Shown piece by piece: positions 23,677 through 32,196 of a stretch of DNA of 45,652 nucleotides (position 1 is its first letter; every line of letters starts with the position of its first letter). The notes beneath the pieces were generated by a model. That model saw nothing but the letters and a program-made list of their open reading frames with translations. It searched no databases and was not told the origin of the DNA. This DNA is from Bacillota bacterium. GTDB lineage: Bacteria > Bacillota > Sulfobacillia > Sulfobacillales > Sulfobacillaceae. The DNA lies in assembly GCA_021820485.1 (NCBI GenBank), contig JAKADO010000014.1:1-45652 (forward strand). The letters run 5' to 3'. Both the position numbers and the translations under genes were made by a program.

Positions 23677-25617
23677 TTATTCCGTCCAGTTGTCGATGGG
23701 GAGTGCTTGGAAGCGCTCCTGTACGCGCAGCCCCAAGACTTTGACGTAAAATGTGAATTCGGCCTCGCGGGCCCGAATGATGGTGTCAGCGCCAACAAAC
23801 CCATGGCCTTCTCCAGGGAATTCGAGGAAAGCGACCGGGATACCGCGGGACCGGAGCGATTCTGCCATGCGCACGGACTGATTGGGCAGCACGACATGGT
23901 CATCCGAACCTTGAAAGAAAATTACGGGCGCCTGAATCTGATCCGCATGGGCGAGCGGCGACCGCTCGTCGTATCGGTCTTCGTCCTCGGGGAGCGTCCC
24001 GATAAGCCGATCGAGATAGCGGGATTCAAATTTATGCGTGTCCTGGGCCAGGCCTTTTAAGTCGCTGACGCCATAGTAGCTCGCTCCGGCGCGGAACACT
24101 TGGCTGAAGGTGAGGGCGGCCAAAGTGGTATAGCCCCCAGCGCTGCCCCCCCGGATTAGCAGCCGGTGTCGATCGGCTTGCCCATGACGTGTCAGAAACA
24201 ACGCCGCGTTGACGACGTCTTGCACATCCACAATGCCCCATTGGTGCCGGAGTCGGTTGCGATAGGCTCGGCCATAACCGGTGCTGCCGCCATAATTGAC
24301 ATCAACGACGGCAAATCCGCGCGACGTCCAGTATTGGGTATCGAGTCGGAAGACAGCATGGCTTCGGCTGGTCGGGCCGCCATGTGCCGACACGATTAAG
24401 GGGGGGACCTCTCCTTCGGGTGCGAGATACTCGGGGTTCTTGGGCGGGTAGTAGAACGCGTGCGCCATTAGCCCATTCTCGGTGGGGAAGTGGATGGCTT
24501 CCGGCACTGAGACGGCTTCCTCATCCATGGGGAGGGGGGCGCTTCGTTTAACGGCCCGGAACCGTCGCCTGGTGGCATCGAAGTGCACAATCGTGGACGG
24601 CGTACGGTCGGACGCCGCGATCATCAGAGCCTTTGCTCCCGATACGCGGAGATGGGTCAAGACCGTATAGGGGCAGATGATGTGCGTCATTTCCCGGCTA
24701 AAGATATCGATCAGCACCATCGTGGCGTACCCGCCCATCGTGTAGGTGGCCAAGAGCGTCGCTTCATTCACGAACCCATAGGTTGAGAGGCCGAACCGCG
24801 AGGCCGCTTCGCCAAATTCGGCGTGCAGCGCGGTGAGTGTGCGGACCTCCTTGCCGTCCCAACAGTAGAGATTCCACCACCCCGTCCGGTCTGAGACAAA
24901 GAATAGTCGACCATCCGGCGACCAAGCCGGTTGAAAGATGGATTCGTCATGTCCGCCCGCTACGGCCGTGGCGGGGTCCAAACTTCCATCCGTTTTCAGG
25001 GATGCGCTATAGAGCGTGGTGTCGTCCCAAGGCATGTTGGGATGATCCCAAGCGACCCAAGCGAGTTTCGAGCCATCAGGGCTGAGGCGGGGAAACATAA
25101 AAAAGTCATGTCCTGACGCGAGAACGGTGCCTATGGTGTCGGGATCTCCGAAAGGAATCGCCACCACGGCATTCTCGACGCGCTGAGGATCCCGATGATC
25201 CTCGCGAACCGCAATCAGGCGGTCATGGGTCGGATCCACCACCAAGTCCGCGTATCGCACCGGTGCATCGGCCGTGATGGGGCAGGGCACGGATCCCGGG
25301 GACTTCCGATAGATGCGGTGATCCGCATAATGCGAAAAATAGACGACGCCTTGGTGAACGGTGAAAGCGCCGCCGCCATACTCGTGTACCCGGCTCCGTG
25401 CGCTCCAGGGGGGCGGGGTGATGTCTTCAATGGTTCCATCGGGCATTTCATGCACGACAACGTGTCGGCCCCCCTCTTCCGGACGACTCTCAATCCAATA
25501 GAGATCGTCGCCGTCGATGAAGACTTCGGCGAAGGTGACGGTCTTATGGGTCAGCAGGTCCGCAGATATCGGCGATTTCCACGTGCCGTAGGGCGCGACG
25601 CTGGGCGCAGAGTTCAT
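23677..25617 (-). CDS. S9 family peptidase (acylaminoacyl peptidase / dipeptidyl peptidase type)
   Basis: 646 residues. The first 370 form a beta-propeller-like repeat region (RLSPDGSKLAWVAWD, PAWSPDGRLFFVSDRTGWWN). The catalytic alpha/beta-hydrolase domain begins near VSAHGGPTSRSHAVF. The triad is visible: Ser in IRGGSAGGYTT, Asp in FFQGSDDHVVLP, His in FPGEGHGF. It lacks a signal peptide, so it is probably cytoplasmic and removes N-terminal dipeptides or acylated residues. The regulator gene begins 87 bases downstream on the same strand, so both may be co-transcribed. Confidence 0.92.
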   Translation of the reverse strand: MNSAPSVAPYGTWKSPISADLLTHKTVTFAEVFIDGDDLYWIESRPEEGGRHVVVHEMPDGTIEDITPPPWSARSRVHEYGGGAFTVHQGVVYFSHYADHRIYRKSPGSVPCPITADAPVRYADLVVDPTHDRLIAVREDHRDPQRVENAVVAIPFGDPDTIGTVLASGHDFFMFPRLSPDGSKLAWVAWDHPNMPWDDTTLYSASLKTDGSLDPATAVAGGHDESIFQPAWSPDGRLFFVSDRTGWWNLYCWDGKEVRTLTALHAEFGEAASRFGLSTYGFVNEATLLATYTMGGYATMVLIDIFSREMTHIICPYTVLTHLRVSGAKALMIAASDRTPSTIVHFDATRRRFRAVKRSAPLPMDEEAVSVPEAIHFPTENGLMAHAFYYPPKNPEYLAPEGEVPPLIVSAHGGPTSRSHAVFRLDTQYWTSRGFAVVDVNYGGSTGYGRAYRNRLRHQWGIVDVQDVVNAALFLTRHGQADRHRLLIRGGSAGGYTTLAALTFSQVFRAGASYYGVSDLKGLAQDTHKFESRYLDRLIGTLPEDEDRYDERSPLAHADQIQAPVIFFQGSDDHVVLPNQSVRMAESLRSRGIPVAFLEFPGEGHGFVGADTIIRAREAEFTFYVKVLGLRVQERFQALPIDNWTE

Positions 25618-25727
25618 GGAGACACCACTTTCTTCCTACATTCTTGCTTAACGGTTCATATTCGTGACCGGCAGAGTAATTCCTTTTTCTTGGCACCCTG
25701 TGGCCTGTCTTTGAGGCATTCCTAAAG

Positions 25728-25759
25728 AAGGAAGGAATTTTAAAAGGAAGGAATTTTAA
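25728..25759. repeat. 16-bp tandem direct repeat upstream of the degenerate-GGDEF gene
   Basis: AAGGAAGGAATTTTAA occurs twice without a gap, 25728-25743 and 25744-25759. Each unit contains a ribosome-site-like GGAAGGA. It lies 49 bases before the chosen start at 25808, in the 5' leader. It may be a duplicated regulatory site or a recent slip. Confidence 0.85.
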
Positions 25760-25807
25760 ATTGCATGTCGAAATTGTTTGGTAATTGTCGCAGGGAAGTG
25801 GGGGAAT

Positions 25808-26908
25808 ATGGGCCAGACCTTAAGCATGCCGATAGACGTGTTGCCGAGTCTGTTGCTGAGCAGTTGCTATGCGGTTGGGATTCTGTTTCTCGCTATCTAT
25901 CGGAAAGAGATTGCGAGCCGTTTTGTAGGGGCATGCGTCCGGTTCTTGGCGGTGGGAGCCTTGGGCTGGGGGGGTGTGGGCCTCCTGGGGCTTCACGCGC
26001 CTCACGGGCTTCGGTTGTTGCTCCCGTTGGGGCTCTTGGTAGCAGTCGGGGCGGTTGAACTAACGCTCCGCCTGGCTCAGGTGCCGGTACCCCGCGGATA
26101 CGCGGTGTTCTACGTGGGGGCGATGCTTTTGGCGGGGCTTTCGCGGTGGATCCTGCCTCCTTATGAACTTCAGCACCCGCTCCGTGGGGCCGATTGGGCT
26201 CTGGCAGCGGGCGTGGCGGTGGGGTGGGCTTTCGCGTTGATTGTGGCGGTGCGCGCGGCCGCAATGCATCGACGCTATGCGTTGGTGGGGGTTGCGGTCG
26301 GGCTTTCCTTGGCCGTGTTGCTGGCCCTACACAACGGCGAATGGCTTCCGGGGCATGCGGACGGAGGGCCTTGGGGCTGGGGAGCCGGATTGGCGGCTTG
26401 GTTGTATGTAATGGTGACAGCGCGGCACCGGCAGATTCAGGGCAGTACCCCGCTTCTCGGCGATTCGACAGGACTAGCCTATTTGGAGGCCATGCTTGCG
26501 CAAGCCCCAGTCGGCGTGCTCCATGGCGAGTTTGCTGAATTTCAGGCCCTCAAGGACCGTTATGGAGCGCACATGGCGGATCAGTTGGCCTACCGGGTGA
26601 GTCGTGAACTCGAGGGGATCTCGCGCCACAATGACCGTGTTGTCTGGCTGGGGGGCGGCCAATTTTTGCTGATTTTTCCCGGCATCGCCTTTGAGCACAA
26701 GTATGCGGTCCGCGATCGCGTGGCCCAGGTTGTGCGGCAATTGCAGCTCACGAGTGGCGCGGGGGCAACGCCGATCCCGGTTACGGTGCATTTGGGCTGG
26801 TCATGGGGCGAAGCCGGCGCCTCCTTTGAGCATGTGCTGAGCGAGGCCAATCGCGCCATGCAAGAGGAGAAGTCGCGCCAGCTTCGCATTCAGGCTGGAA
26901 GTCGTTAG
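25808..26908 (+). CDS. Membrane protein with degenerate GGDEF domain
   Basis: 366 residues. Residues 1-210 contain about six to seven hydrophobic helices, a putative membrane sensor. The C-terminal 160 residues follow a GGDEF fold, but the signature is LGGGQFLLIF: the metal-binding Asp and Glu are Gly and Gln, so cyclase activity is not expected. RHND lies exactly five residues before it, matching the RxxD inhibitory c-di-GMP-binding site. The protein is therefore a candidate c-di-GMP receptor. ATG 25808 is chosen with GTGGGGGA upstream; TTG 25778 and ATG 25826 are alternatives. It is preceded by a 16-bp tandem repeat. Confidence 0.78.
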   Translation: MGQTLSMPIDVLPSLLLSSCYAVGILFLAIYRKEIASRFVGACVRFLAVGALGWGGVGLLGLHAPHGLRLLLPLGLLVAVGAVELTLRLAQVPVPRGYAVFYVGAMLLAGLSRWILPPYELQHPLRGADWALAAGVAVGWAFALIVAVRAAAMHRRYALVGVAVGLSLAVLLALHNGEWLPGHADGGPWGWGAGLAAWLYVMVTARHRQIQGSTPLLGDSTGLAYLEAMLAQAPVGVLHGEFAEFQALKDRYGAHMADQLAYRVSRELEGISRHNDRVVWLGGGQFLLIFPGIAFEHKYAVRDRVAQVVRQLQLTSGAGATPIPVTVHLGWSWGEAGASFEHVLSEANRAMQEEKSRQLRIQAGSR

Positions 26909-28434
26909 GATTCCGATTGTTCAATCAAGGCGGCAATGTGGTCAACCGTGGCGATGCCATAAGCCTCCGTGGGGTTGCGGTTGCTCAAAATGGCAATGGC
27001 AATGTTTTCATTACCTCCGGAGACGTACCCTACCGAGTTGATTTCCCACCCTAATCCGGGCAGCGGAAGCCACCCGTTCTTGAGGGCGACCGAAGCGCCG
27101 GTCGGGGCACCGCTGTTGACGCCCCAATCCTCGTAGCCCACGATGTGGGTCATGAGATTTCGGGCGTAGGCTTGGCTGGCGGGGTCCAAAATGGCGTTGG
27201 GAACCGCGTAAAGCTTCATGAGTTCCACCTGGTCTGTCACTGTGGTTTGCGTCAGTCCCCAGTACCCGTGAGTGCCGGGGATGGTGTTCGTGAGTCCGGC
27301 CGCGTTAAGGAAGCCCTGAATTCCCCTTGAGCCGCCAGCCAGATACCAGAGTGTCGTGGCGGCTTGATTGCTGCTGTCCTCAATCATCGGCACCATTTGC
27401 TGTGTCTCCTCGGGCGTCAGAGGGGCATGGTGCAGTTCCGCCTGCCACAACAATGTTGCCATGATGGTGGCCTTCACAATGGAGGCTGTGTCATACCGCA
27501 TCTGGGGTTGAAAGCTCCACAACGTGCCCGTATTCAAATTCAGCACAGCGGCCGACACTTGGCTTTGCCGCGTGGTCAAGTACTGCTCGACGGCACTGGC
27601 GAGGGTGCTGGATGTGGCAGGGCTGGACGGCGGTGGTGGAGGCGGCAGTGGGATGGGGGCCAACTTTTGCAATGCTTGCTTGATTTGCTGCTCGAGGCTT
27701 GTGAATTGAGTGAGTTCTTGAGTCGGAGGCAGGTTCCAGAAGGTTTGAATGCGCTGGAGGGTCCGTTGTCCGAGAGGCACTCCTTCGGGATTGCGCCGGG
27801 CGTTGTTCAACGCCTCTTCCAATGCGGTCTTGCCGTTCAGGATGGCTCGCGGACGTCCTTGGACAAGTCCTGTGCCGAGTTTTTTAAGGCGGGTTTCGGC
27901 GCTGACCCACTGATGCGTTTGTCGAATCCAGAGGTTCTCTTGTCGAACGATTTTTGCGACGGTGCGATCTTTTTCAAGGGCGGTTTTCTCGAAGATCTTC
28001 GCGCCGGTGTCCCATGGTGTGACGGTGGCGACCCATCGGGCGCCGGCGGCATTCAGTGACTGGTGGTCGGTTTGAAGCACCGCTTGCCAGTCATTATAGG
28101 CGCGTTGACGAATGGCATTGAATGCGGGCGTCTGGTTGGTAAACCAGACTGAAGGGAAAGGGCCCCACGGGGTGGAATGGACAGATATCAGTTGGCGAGT
28201 CAGCGATGTGGCTTCCTTTGCTGGCAGGCCTTGGTGCGCCAACCCATCGATATAGGATTGGGCGCTCACCAATCCCTTGGCATTGTGACTCACTTGCTCC
28301 CGAATCGCAAAGGTGGCGGGGATGCCTGCCATGAGCATCATGGAGGCGATGAACCACAGCCAAGCATGCGGGGTGCCGGTGCCGGGTTGCCGATGAGAAT
28401 GGTGGAGTGGTTGTTGTTGTTGTTGACCAATCAT
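26905..28434 (-). CDS. Membrane-anchored serine hydrolase of the beta-lactamase/PBP fold
   Basis: 509 residues. After a Gln/His-rich start (five Gln in a row from CAA repeats) comes one membrane helix, WLWFIASMMLMAGIPATFA. A helical region of about 220 residues follows, then a Pro-rich linker with eight prolines. The C-terminal 230 residues are class A beta-lactamase-like: SIVK (SxxK, near residue 318), SSN (near 354) in place of SDN, and KNG (near 452) in place of KTG. It may be an enzyme of cell-wall turnover rather than a resistance enzyme. ATG 28434 follows CAGGTGA. The stop overlaps the convergent gene by 4 bases. Confidence 0.75.
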   Translation of the reverse strand: MIGQQQQQPLHHSHRQPGTGTPHAWLWFIASMMLMAGIPATFAIREQVSHNAKGLVSAQSYIDGLAHQGLPAKEATSLTRQLISVHSTPWGPFPSVWFTNQTPAFNAIRQRAYNDWQAVLQTDHQSLNAAGARWVATVTPWDTGAKIFEKTALEKDRTVAKIVRQENLWIRQTHQWVSAETRLKKLGTGLVQGRPRAILNGKTALEEALNNARRNPEGVPLGQRTLQRIQTFWNLPPTQELTQFTSLEQQIKQALQKLAPIPLPPPPPPSSPATSSTLASAVEQYLTTRQSQVSAAVLNLNTGTLWSFQPQMRYDTASIVKATIMATLLWQAELHHAPLTPEETQQMVPMIEDSSNQAATTLWYLAGGSRGIQGFLNAAGLTNTIPGTHGYWGLTQTTVTDQVELMKLYAVPNAILDPASQAYARNLMTHIVGYEDWGVNSGAPTGASVALKNGWLPLPGLGWEINSVGYVSGGNENIAIAILSNRNPTEAYGIATVDHIAALIEQSES

Positions 28435-28510
28435 GAGCATCACCTGCTGCTAAAACGACATGTCACTGGAACGGGTTGCGCTGTGGTTTTGGAAATTTTT
28501 GGATTGCGCG

Positions 28511-28539
28511 TTGACGGATAGTCGAAAAACAGTGAGAAT
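28511..28539 (+). promoter_or_regulatory. Promoter of SCO-type lipoprotein gene
   Basis: TTGACG (28511-28516), 17-base spacer, GAGAAT (28534-28539). RNA start predicted near 28546, with a leader of about 35 bases. Confidence 0.6.
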
Positions 28540-28580
28540 AGGCGAAAACGAGTCATGTAATAAGTCGGAGGTTGTGTGCA

Positions 28581-29753
28581 GTGAAACGCAGATGGTGGGT
28601 TGCTTTAACAGCGGCTATGGGAGTTTTTGCGACTGCTTGCGGAACTACGCCCGCTTCCTCGACAGGCACGAGCGCCAACGGGGGCGTGGTGGTGTCGTCG
28701 TCCTATCAGGCCACCGCCGCCAACGTGGATCCCGGATCGCCGCTCAACAACAAGCCCGCGCCAAACTTCACGCTGACCAATCAATTCGGACAGTCGGTCT
28801 CGTTGACCCAATATCGCGGCAAAGTTGTCATCCTGGCGTTTTTGGACAGCCGATGCACGACCATTTGTCCTTTGACATCCGAGGAAATGGTCATGGCCAA
28901 AAAGATGCTGGGAGCAAAAGCGGGCTCGCAAGTGGCGTTGTTGGCTGTCGACGCGAACCCAACAGCGACGGCGGTGTCGGATGTCTATTCATACTCCCAG
29001 GCCCACGGTGTTTTGCACCAGTGGAATTTTCTCACGGGTACGAAAGCGCAGTTGGCCCATGTATGGAAACAGTACGGAATTTATGTGGCCATTCAGCACG
29101 GAGCCATAGACCATACGCCGGGCGTATACATCCTCAACGCCAAGGGCCAGGAAAATCGGCTTTACATGACGCAAATGGCCTATGGCGGGCTGGGACAGCA
29201 GGCGCAACTCTTCGCCCAAGCCATGGCACGCATTTTGCCGCATCCCACCACGACGTCGAAGGCGGTCCTGCATCGGGCTCTGGTGCAGGAGTCTACCATC
29301 CACACGCTGAACCAGGCCAAATTGCCCCTGGCGTCAAGCCCGGGAGGATCGTTGACGCTGGGCGATGGGACTCCCCGTTTGCTGGTGTTTACCGCTAGTT
29401 GGCTGACCGAACTATCCAACGTGCCCGCGCAGATGGAAGCGTTAGACCAATATCAGGCTTATGCCGCCGCGAACCACCTGCCCTCGTTGGTGGCGATTGA
29501 TGAGGTGCCGACGGAGCCTTCGCCGAATGCATTCCGAACGCTGCTCAAGCAAATGCCTACGCTCCAGTACCCTGTGGCTCTCGACAAGACGGGAGCGGTC
29601 GCGGACGAAGTTGGGGTTCAGGACATTACTTGGTACGCGCTCGTGAATGCACACGGCAAGGTGATTTGGGCACACGACGGCAGCAACAACTGGTTAAGCA
29701 TCCCCAGCTTGGAACAGCAAGTGAGTCGCGCTTGGGCCAAAGCGAATGGATAG
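28581..29753 (+). CDS. SCO1/SenC-type lipoprotein fused to a second thioredoxin-like domain
   Basis: 390 residues. A lipoprotein signal ends at Cys20 (FATAC). Residues 55-215 are an SCO1/SenC domain: APNFTLTNQFGQSVSL, the copper/redox motif RCTTICP (CxxxC, Cys92 and Cys96) and the third ligand His178 in DHTPGVYILNAKG. SCO proteins deliver copper to the Cu-A site of cytochrome oxidase or act as thiol reductases. Residues about 255-390 form a second thioredoxin-like domain whose active site is SWLTELSNV instead of WCxxC, so it has no redox Cys. GTG 28581 is chosen, with CGGAGG 8-9 bases upstream. Confidence 0.85.
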   Translation: MKRRWWVALTAAMGVFATACGTTPASSTGTSANGGVVVSSSYQATAANVDPGSPLNNKPAPNFTLTNQFGQSVSLTQYRGKVVILAFLDSRCTTICPLTSEEMVMAKKMLGAKAGSQVALLAVDANPTATAVSDVYSYSQAHGVLHQWNFLTGTKAQLAHVWKQYGIYVAIQHGAIDHTPGVYILNAKGQENRLYMTQMAYGGLGQQAQLFAQAMARILPHPTTTSKAVLHRALVQESTIHTLNQAKLPLASSPGGSLTLGDGTPRLLVFTASWLTELSNVPAQMEALDQYQAYAAANHLPSLVAIDEVPTEPSPNAFRTLLKQMPTLQYPVALDKTGAVADEVGVQDITWYALVNAHGKVIWAHDGSNNWLSIPSLEQQVSRAWAKANG

Positions 29754-29773
29754 CTCGGGACAATGACGGAGAA

Positions 29774-29986
29774 TTACTCTGTCCTGGAGGGATCCGCGGC
29801 GGAGTCCGGGGATTCCATCCAGGCTTTGATTTGCGCGCCGTAATCGGTCAGCACCTGGTGCGCTTCGTCGATCCAGGTGAGATACCGAAGGCTGTACGCC
29901 GCCTGAAGGGTCTCACCGTGTTTGATTGCCCGCAACGCAGTCCGGACGGTGTCCCGTTTGAGGCACCTCCACAGGGTCGTGTTCAT
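29774..29986 (-). CDS. Hypothetical 70-residue protein
   Basis: ATG 29986 lies 7 bases after AAGGGGAG, a good ribosome site. The protein is basic and helical at the start (RCLKRDTVRTALRAIKHGE), then aromatic (YSLRYLTWIDEAHQVL), with an acidic tail. There is no recognised domain, signal or membrane helix. It stands alone between the convergent SCO gene and the divergent MntR gene. The upstream spacer 29987-30183 shows no further gene. Confidence 0.6.
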   Translation of the reverse strand: MNTTLWRCLKRDTVRTALRAIKHGETLQAAYSLRYLTWIDEAHQVLTDYGAQIKAWMESPDSAADPSRTE

Positions 29987-30183
29987 GGCGCTCCCCTTCT
30001 AACAGATTTACCATGTTATATGTCTTAACGGCGAAACATGGGAGTCAAAAACTGTCGATCATGAAAAAATGATTCACAGGCCTAAGGCGGCTATCCCTGT
30101 CCCGCAGGTCGTCCCCACGCATCATTCCCAGCGGTGTGCGTATGAATAGGAGAAAAGGCGTGCATAGAAAGTAGGGAGCGCCC

Positions 30184-30597
30184 ATGTCCACTCCGAGTCA
30201 AGAGGACTATCTTGAGGCCATTTGGGTGTTAACGGAGCAGAAAGGCTATGCGCGAGTCACCGATTTGGCGGAGCGCCTCGCCATCAGCCCGGCGTCCGCC
30301 AGCAAAATGGTGCGCCGGCTTCATGAGGCCGGCCTCTTGACATATGAACGGTACAGGGGGTTCGCATTTACCCCGGAAGGGCAGAAGCAGGGACGACTCC
30401 TCTACGCACGCCACCAAATCTTGGAACGGTTCTTAACACATCTGGCGATTGGCTCGGCCAGTGACGTGCATCGCATTGTCGAGGGGATTGAACATCACTT
30501 TGATGTGCTGCGTTTGGACCAAATCGAGCGTTTGGTCACCTATATTGATAGCCATCCCCATTGGTGGCGGCAGTTTTTGGACGACTCAACCGCGTAA
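30184..30597 (+). CDS. mntR: MntR/DtxR-family metal-dependent repressor
   Basis: 137 residues, the length of the short MntR class. The N-terminal winged helix-turn-helix reads YARVTDLAERLAISPASASKMVRRL. Metal ligands of Bacillus MntR are all in place: Asp8 and Glu11 (EDYLE), His77 (ARHQI), then Glu100, Glu103 and His104 (VEGIEHH), one residue later than the reference. This pattern predicts manganese sensing rather than iron. No Mn transporter lies in the window, so its targets are elsewhere. ATG 30184 follows GGGAGCG. It converges on the MFS gene. Confidence 0.88.
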   Translation: MSTPSQEDYLEAIWVLTEQKGYARVTDLAERLAISPASASKMVRRLHEAGLLTYERYRGFAFTPEGQKQGRLLYARHQILERFLTHLAIGSASDVHRIVEGIEHHFDVLRLDQIERLVTYIDSHPHWWRQFLDDSTA

Positions 30598-30621
30598 GGG
30601 AAATGACCATCCGCTTGCCCT

Positions 30622-32043
30622 TTATGCGGACGAAGACCGTTTCTCGACGGGCTGCCGCCCCATCGTGGCATAGGCGTCTTCGTCGTGGACTTGGAGCGCG
30701 ATTCCGGCTGCGGCAGCAGCCAAGACAGCGGCCGCCATAAAGGCGTGACGGTAAGCGTCAACGACGATGTGCGGCGCAGCGCCCGGATGGATGCTCAGCG
30801 AGGCGGCGATGACGGTTGCCAGCACCGAGACGCCCAGCGTGCCGGCAATTTGCCGCTGGGTGTTGAATAAGGACGATGCCCGCCCGGTATCCGCTGACGA
30901 GATTTCGGAGAAGGAGGCGGCTTGCAACGGCAGAATTTGATAGGCCATGCCAGCGCCCACCAAAAACATGAAGAGGCGGATCCACCACTGACTGGTTCCC
31001 AAGTGGATGGTCGCAAGGCACAAGATGGCCCCTGTGACGCCCAGCAGTCCTCCGAACATCAGTCGCCGCGGTCCAATCTTGGGATACAGGCGCGCGACCA
31101 GCCGAGACGACAAAATAACCCCTACGGCCTCCGGGAAGGTTGTGAGCCCCGAGCTTAGCGCACTGGCCCCGCGAGCCTCCTGCAAGAATTGCGGCATGGC
31201 AAACAGGACGCCCATAAAGGCGGCGCTGCCGAAGAGCGACACTAGGTTGGTGGTGCGAAACAGGCGGTGCCGCAACAGCGATAGCGAAATCATCGGGTGG
31301 GCCCGCCGAAGCTCGACCTGTACCATGATGGCCAATAGGACGAGCCCGAGAAGGCCCGGCGCCAAAATGACCGGCGAGCCCCAGCCATCGGTTGCTCCTT
31401 CGCTGAGCGCATAGACAAACAGCGCCAGTCCGAAGCCCGACAAAAGGAATCCCATCCAATCGAATCCCCCGATTCGCGGTTCTTGGTGCTGGTGGAGAAA
31501 GAGCAGTCCAAACACTAAGGCCAACACGCCCAAGGGAACGTTGACATAGAAACACCAACGCCACGACAACTGGTCGACTAAGAGTCCGCCAATGACAGGA
31601 CCTGTGGCTGGAGCCAAAACGGTGGGAACCAACAGTATGGCGGAAGCCCGTGCACGTTTCTCGGGCGGGAAGGCCCGATACAGCATCGCTTGGCCCACCG
31701 GTGTCAAAATGCCGCCCCCAATGCCTTGCAGGATGCGGAAGGCTACGAGTTGCCCAAGGCTTTGACTGAGACCTGCGAGTGCCGAGGCGGTGGTGAAGAT
31801 GGCCAAGGAGGCGAGAAAAACGGTGCGGGTGCCTATTCGGTCACCGAGCCATCCCGCTGCCGGAATCCACAAGGACAGGCTCAAGAGATACCCAATCACC
31901 ACCCAGTCGACCGAGGTGATGGAGGCGCGAAAGTCCCGGGCGATGGACGGCAAGGCGGTATTGACGATGGTGGCGTCCATGATGTTCATGAACATCGCGG
32001 CGACAAAAACAATGGCCACGACCGTATCTTGGCGTATCCGCAC
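30622..32043 (-). CDS. MFS multidrug exporter, DHA2 (14-helix) family
   Basis: 473 residues with many hydrophobic helices. Family signatures are visible: FMNIMDATIVNTALPSIARDF at the start (motif D1), GDRIGTRTVFL (motif A), RILQGIGGGILTPVG (motif B) and APATGPVIGGLLVDQLSWR (motif C, the antiporter motif). EmrB/QacA-type pumps export drugs by proton antiport. GTG 32043 follows TTAGGAGG with 6-base spacing. A 13-bp palindrome lies 48 bases upstream and may be an operator. Confidence 0.9.
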   Translation of the reverse strand: MRIRQDTVVAIVFVAAMFMNIMDATIVNTALPSIARDFRASITSVDWVVIGYLLSLSLWIPAAGWLGDRIGTRTVFLASLAIFTTASALAGLSQSLGQLVAFRILQGIGGGILTPVGQAMLYRAFPPEKRARASAILLVPTVLAPATGPVIGGLLVDQLSWRWCFYVNVPLGVLALVFGLLFLHQHQEPRIGGFDWMGFLLSGFGLALFVYALSEGATDGWGSPVILAPGLLGLVLLAIMVQVELRRAHPMISLSLLRHRLFRTTNLVSLFGSAAFMGVLFAMPQFLQEARGASALSSGLTTFPEAVGVILSSRLVARLYPKIGPRRLMFGGLLGVTGAILCLATIHLGTSQWWIRLFMFLVGAGMAYQILPLQAASFSEISSADTGRASSLFNTQRQIAGTLGVSVLATVIAASLSIHPGAAPHIVVDAYRHAFMAAAVLAAAAAGIALQVHDEDAYATMGRQPVEKRSSSA

Positions 32044-32090
32044 GGTATCCTCCTAAGCGCTGCGCTGGTGACTGCAGGGGATGGTAACTG

Positions 32091-32103
32091 ACTTAGAATA
32101 AGT
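32091..32103. promoter_or_regulatory. Small palindrome upstream of the MFS gene
   Basis: ACTTAGAATAAGT is a perfect 5+5 palindrome with a 3-base centre, placed where an operator for the minus-strand exporter gene would lie. It does not match the known MntR box. Chance occurrence is possible. Confidence 0.3.
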
Positions 32104-32153
32104 GTGGAAGAACTGCCGCGTCAATGGTTCCTTCTACGACCGCCTTCCGGCAT

Positions 32154-32185
32154 AAAAAAGGACCCTGCCGTCGGGGGCAGGGTCC
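32154..32185 (-). terminator. Rho-independent terminator of the Mo-hydroxylase/oligopeptidase operon
   Basis: On the minus strand, GGACCCTGCC and GGCAGGGTCC form a perfect 10-bp stem followed by six T. It lies 12 bases after the prolyl oligopeptidase stop. Confidence 0.92.
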
Positions 32186-32196
32186 ACGGAACCACG

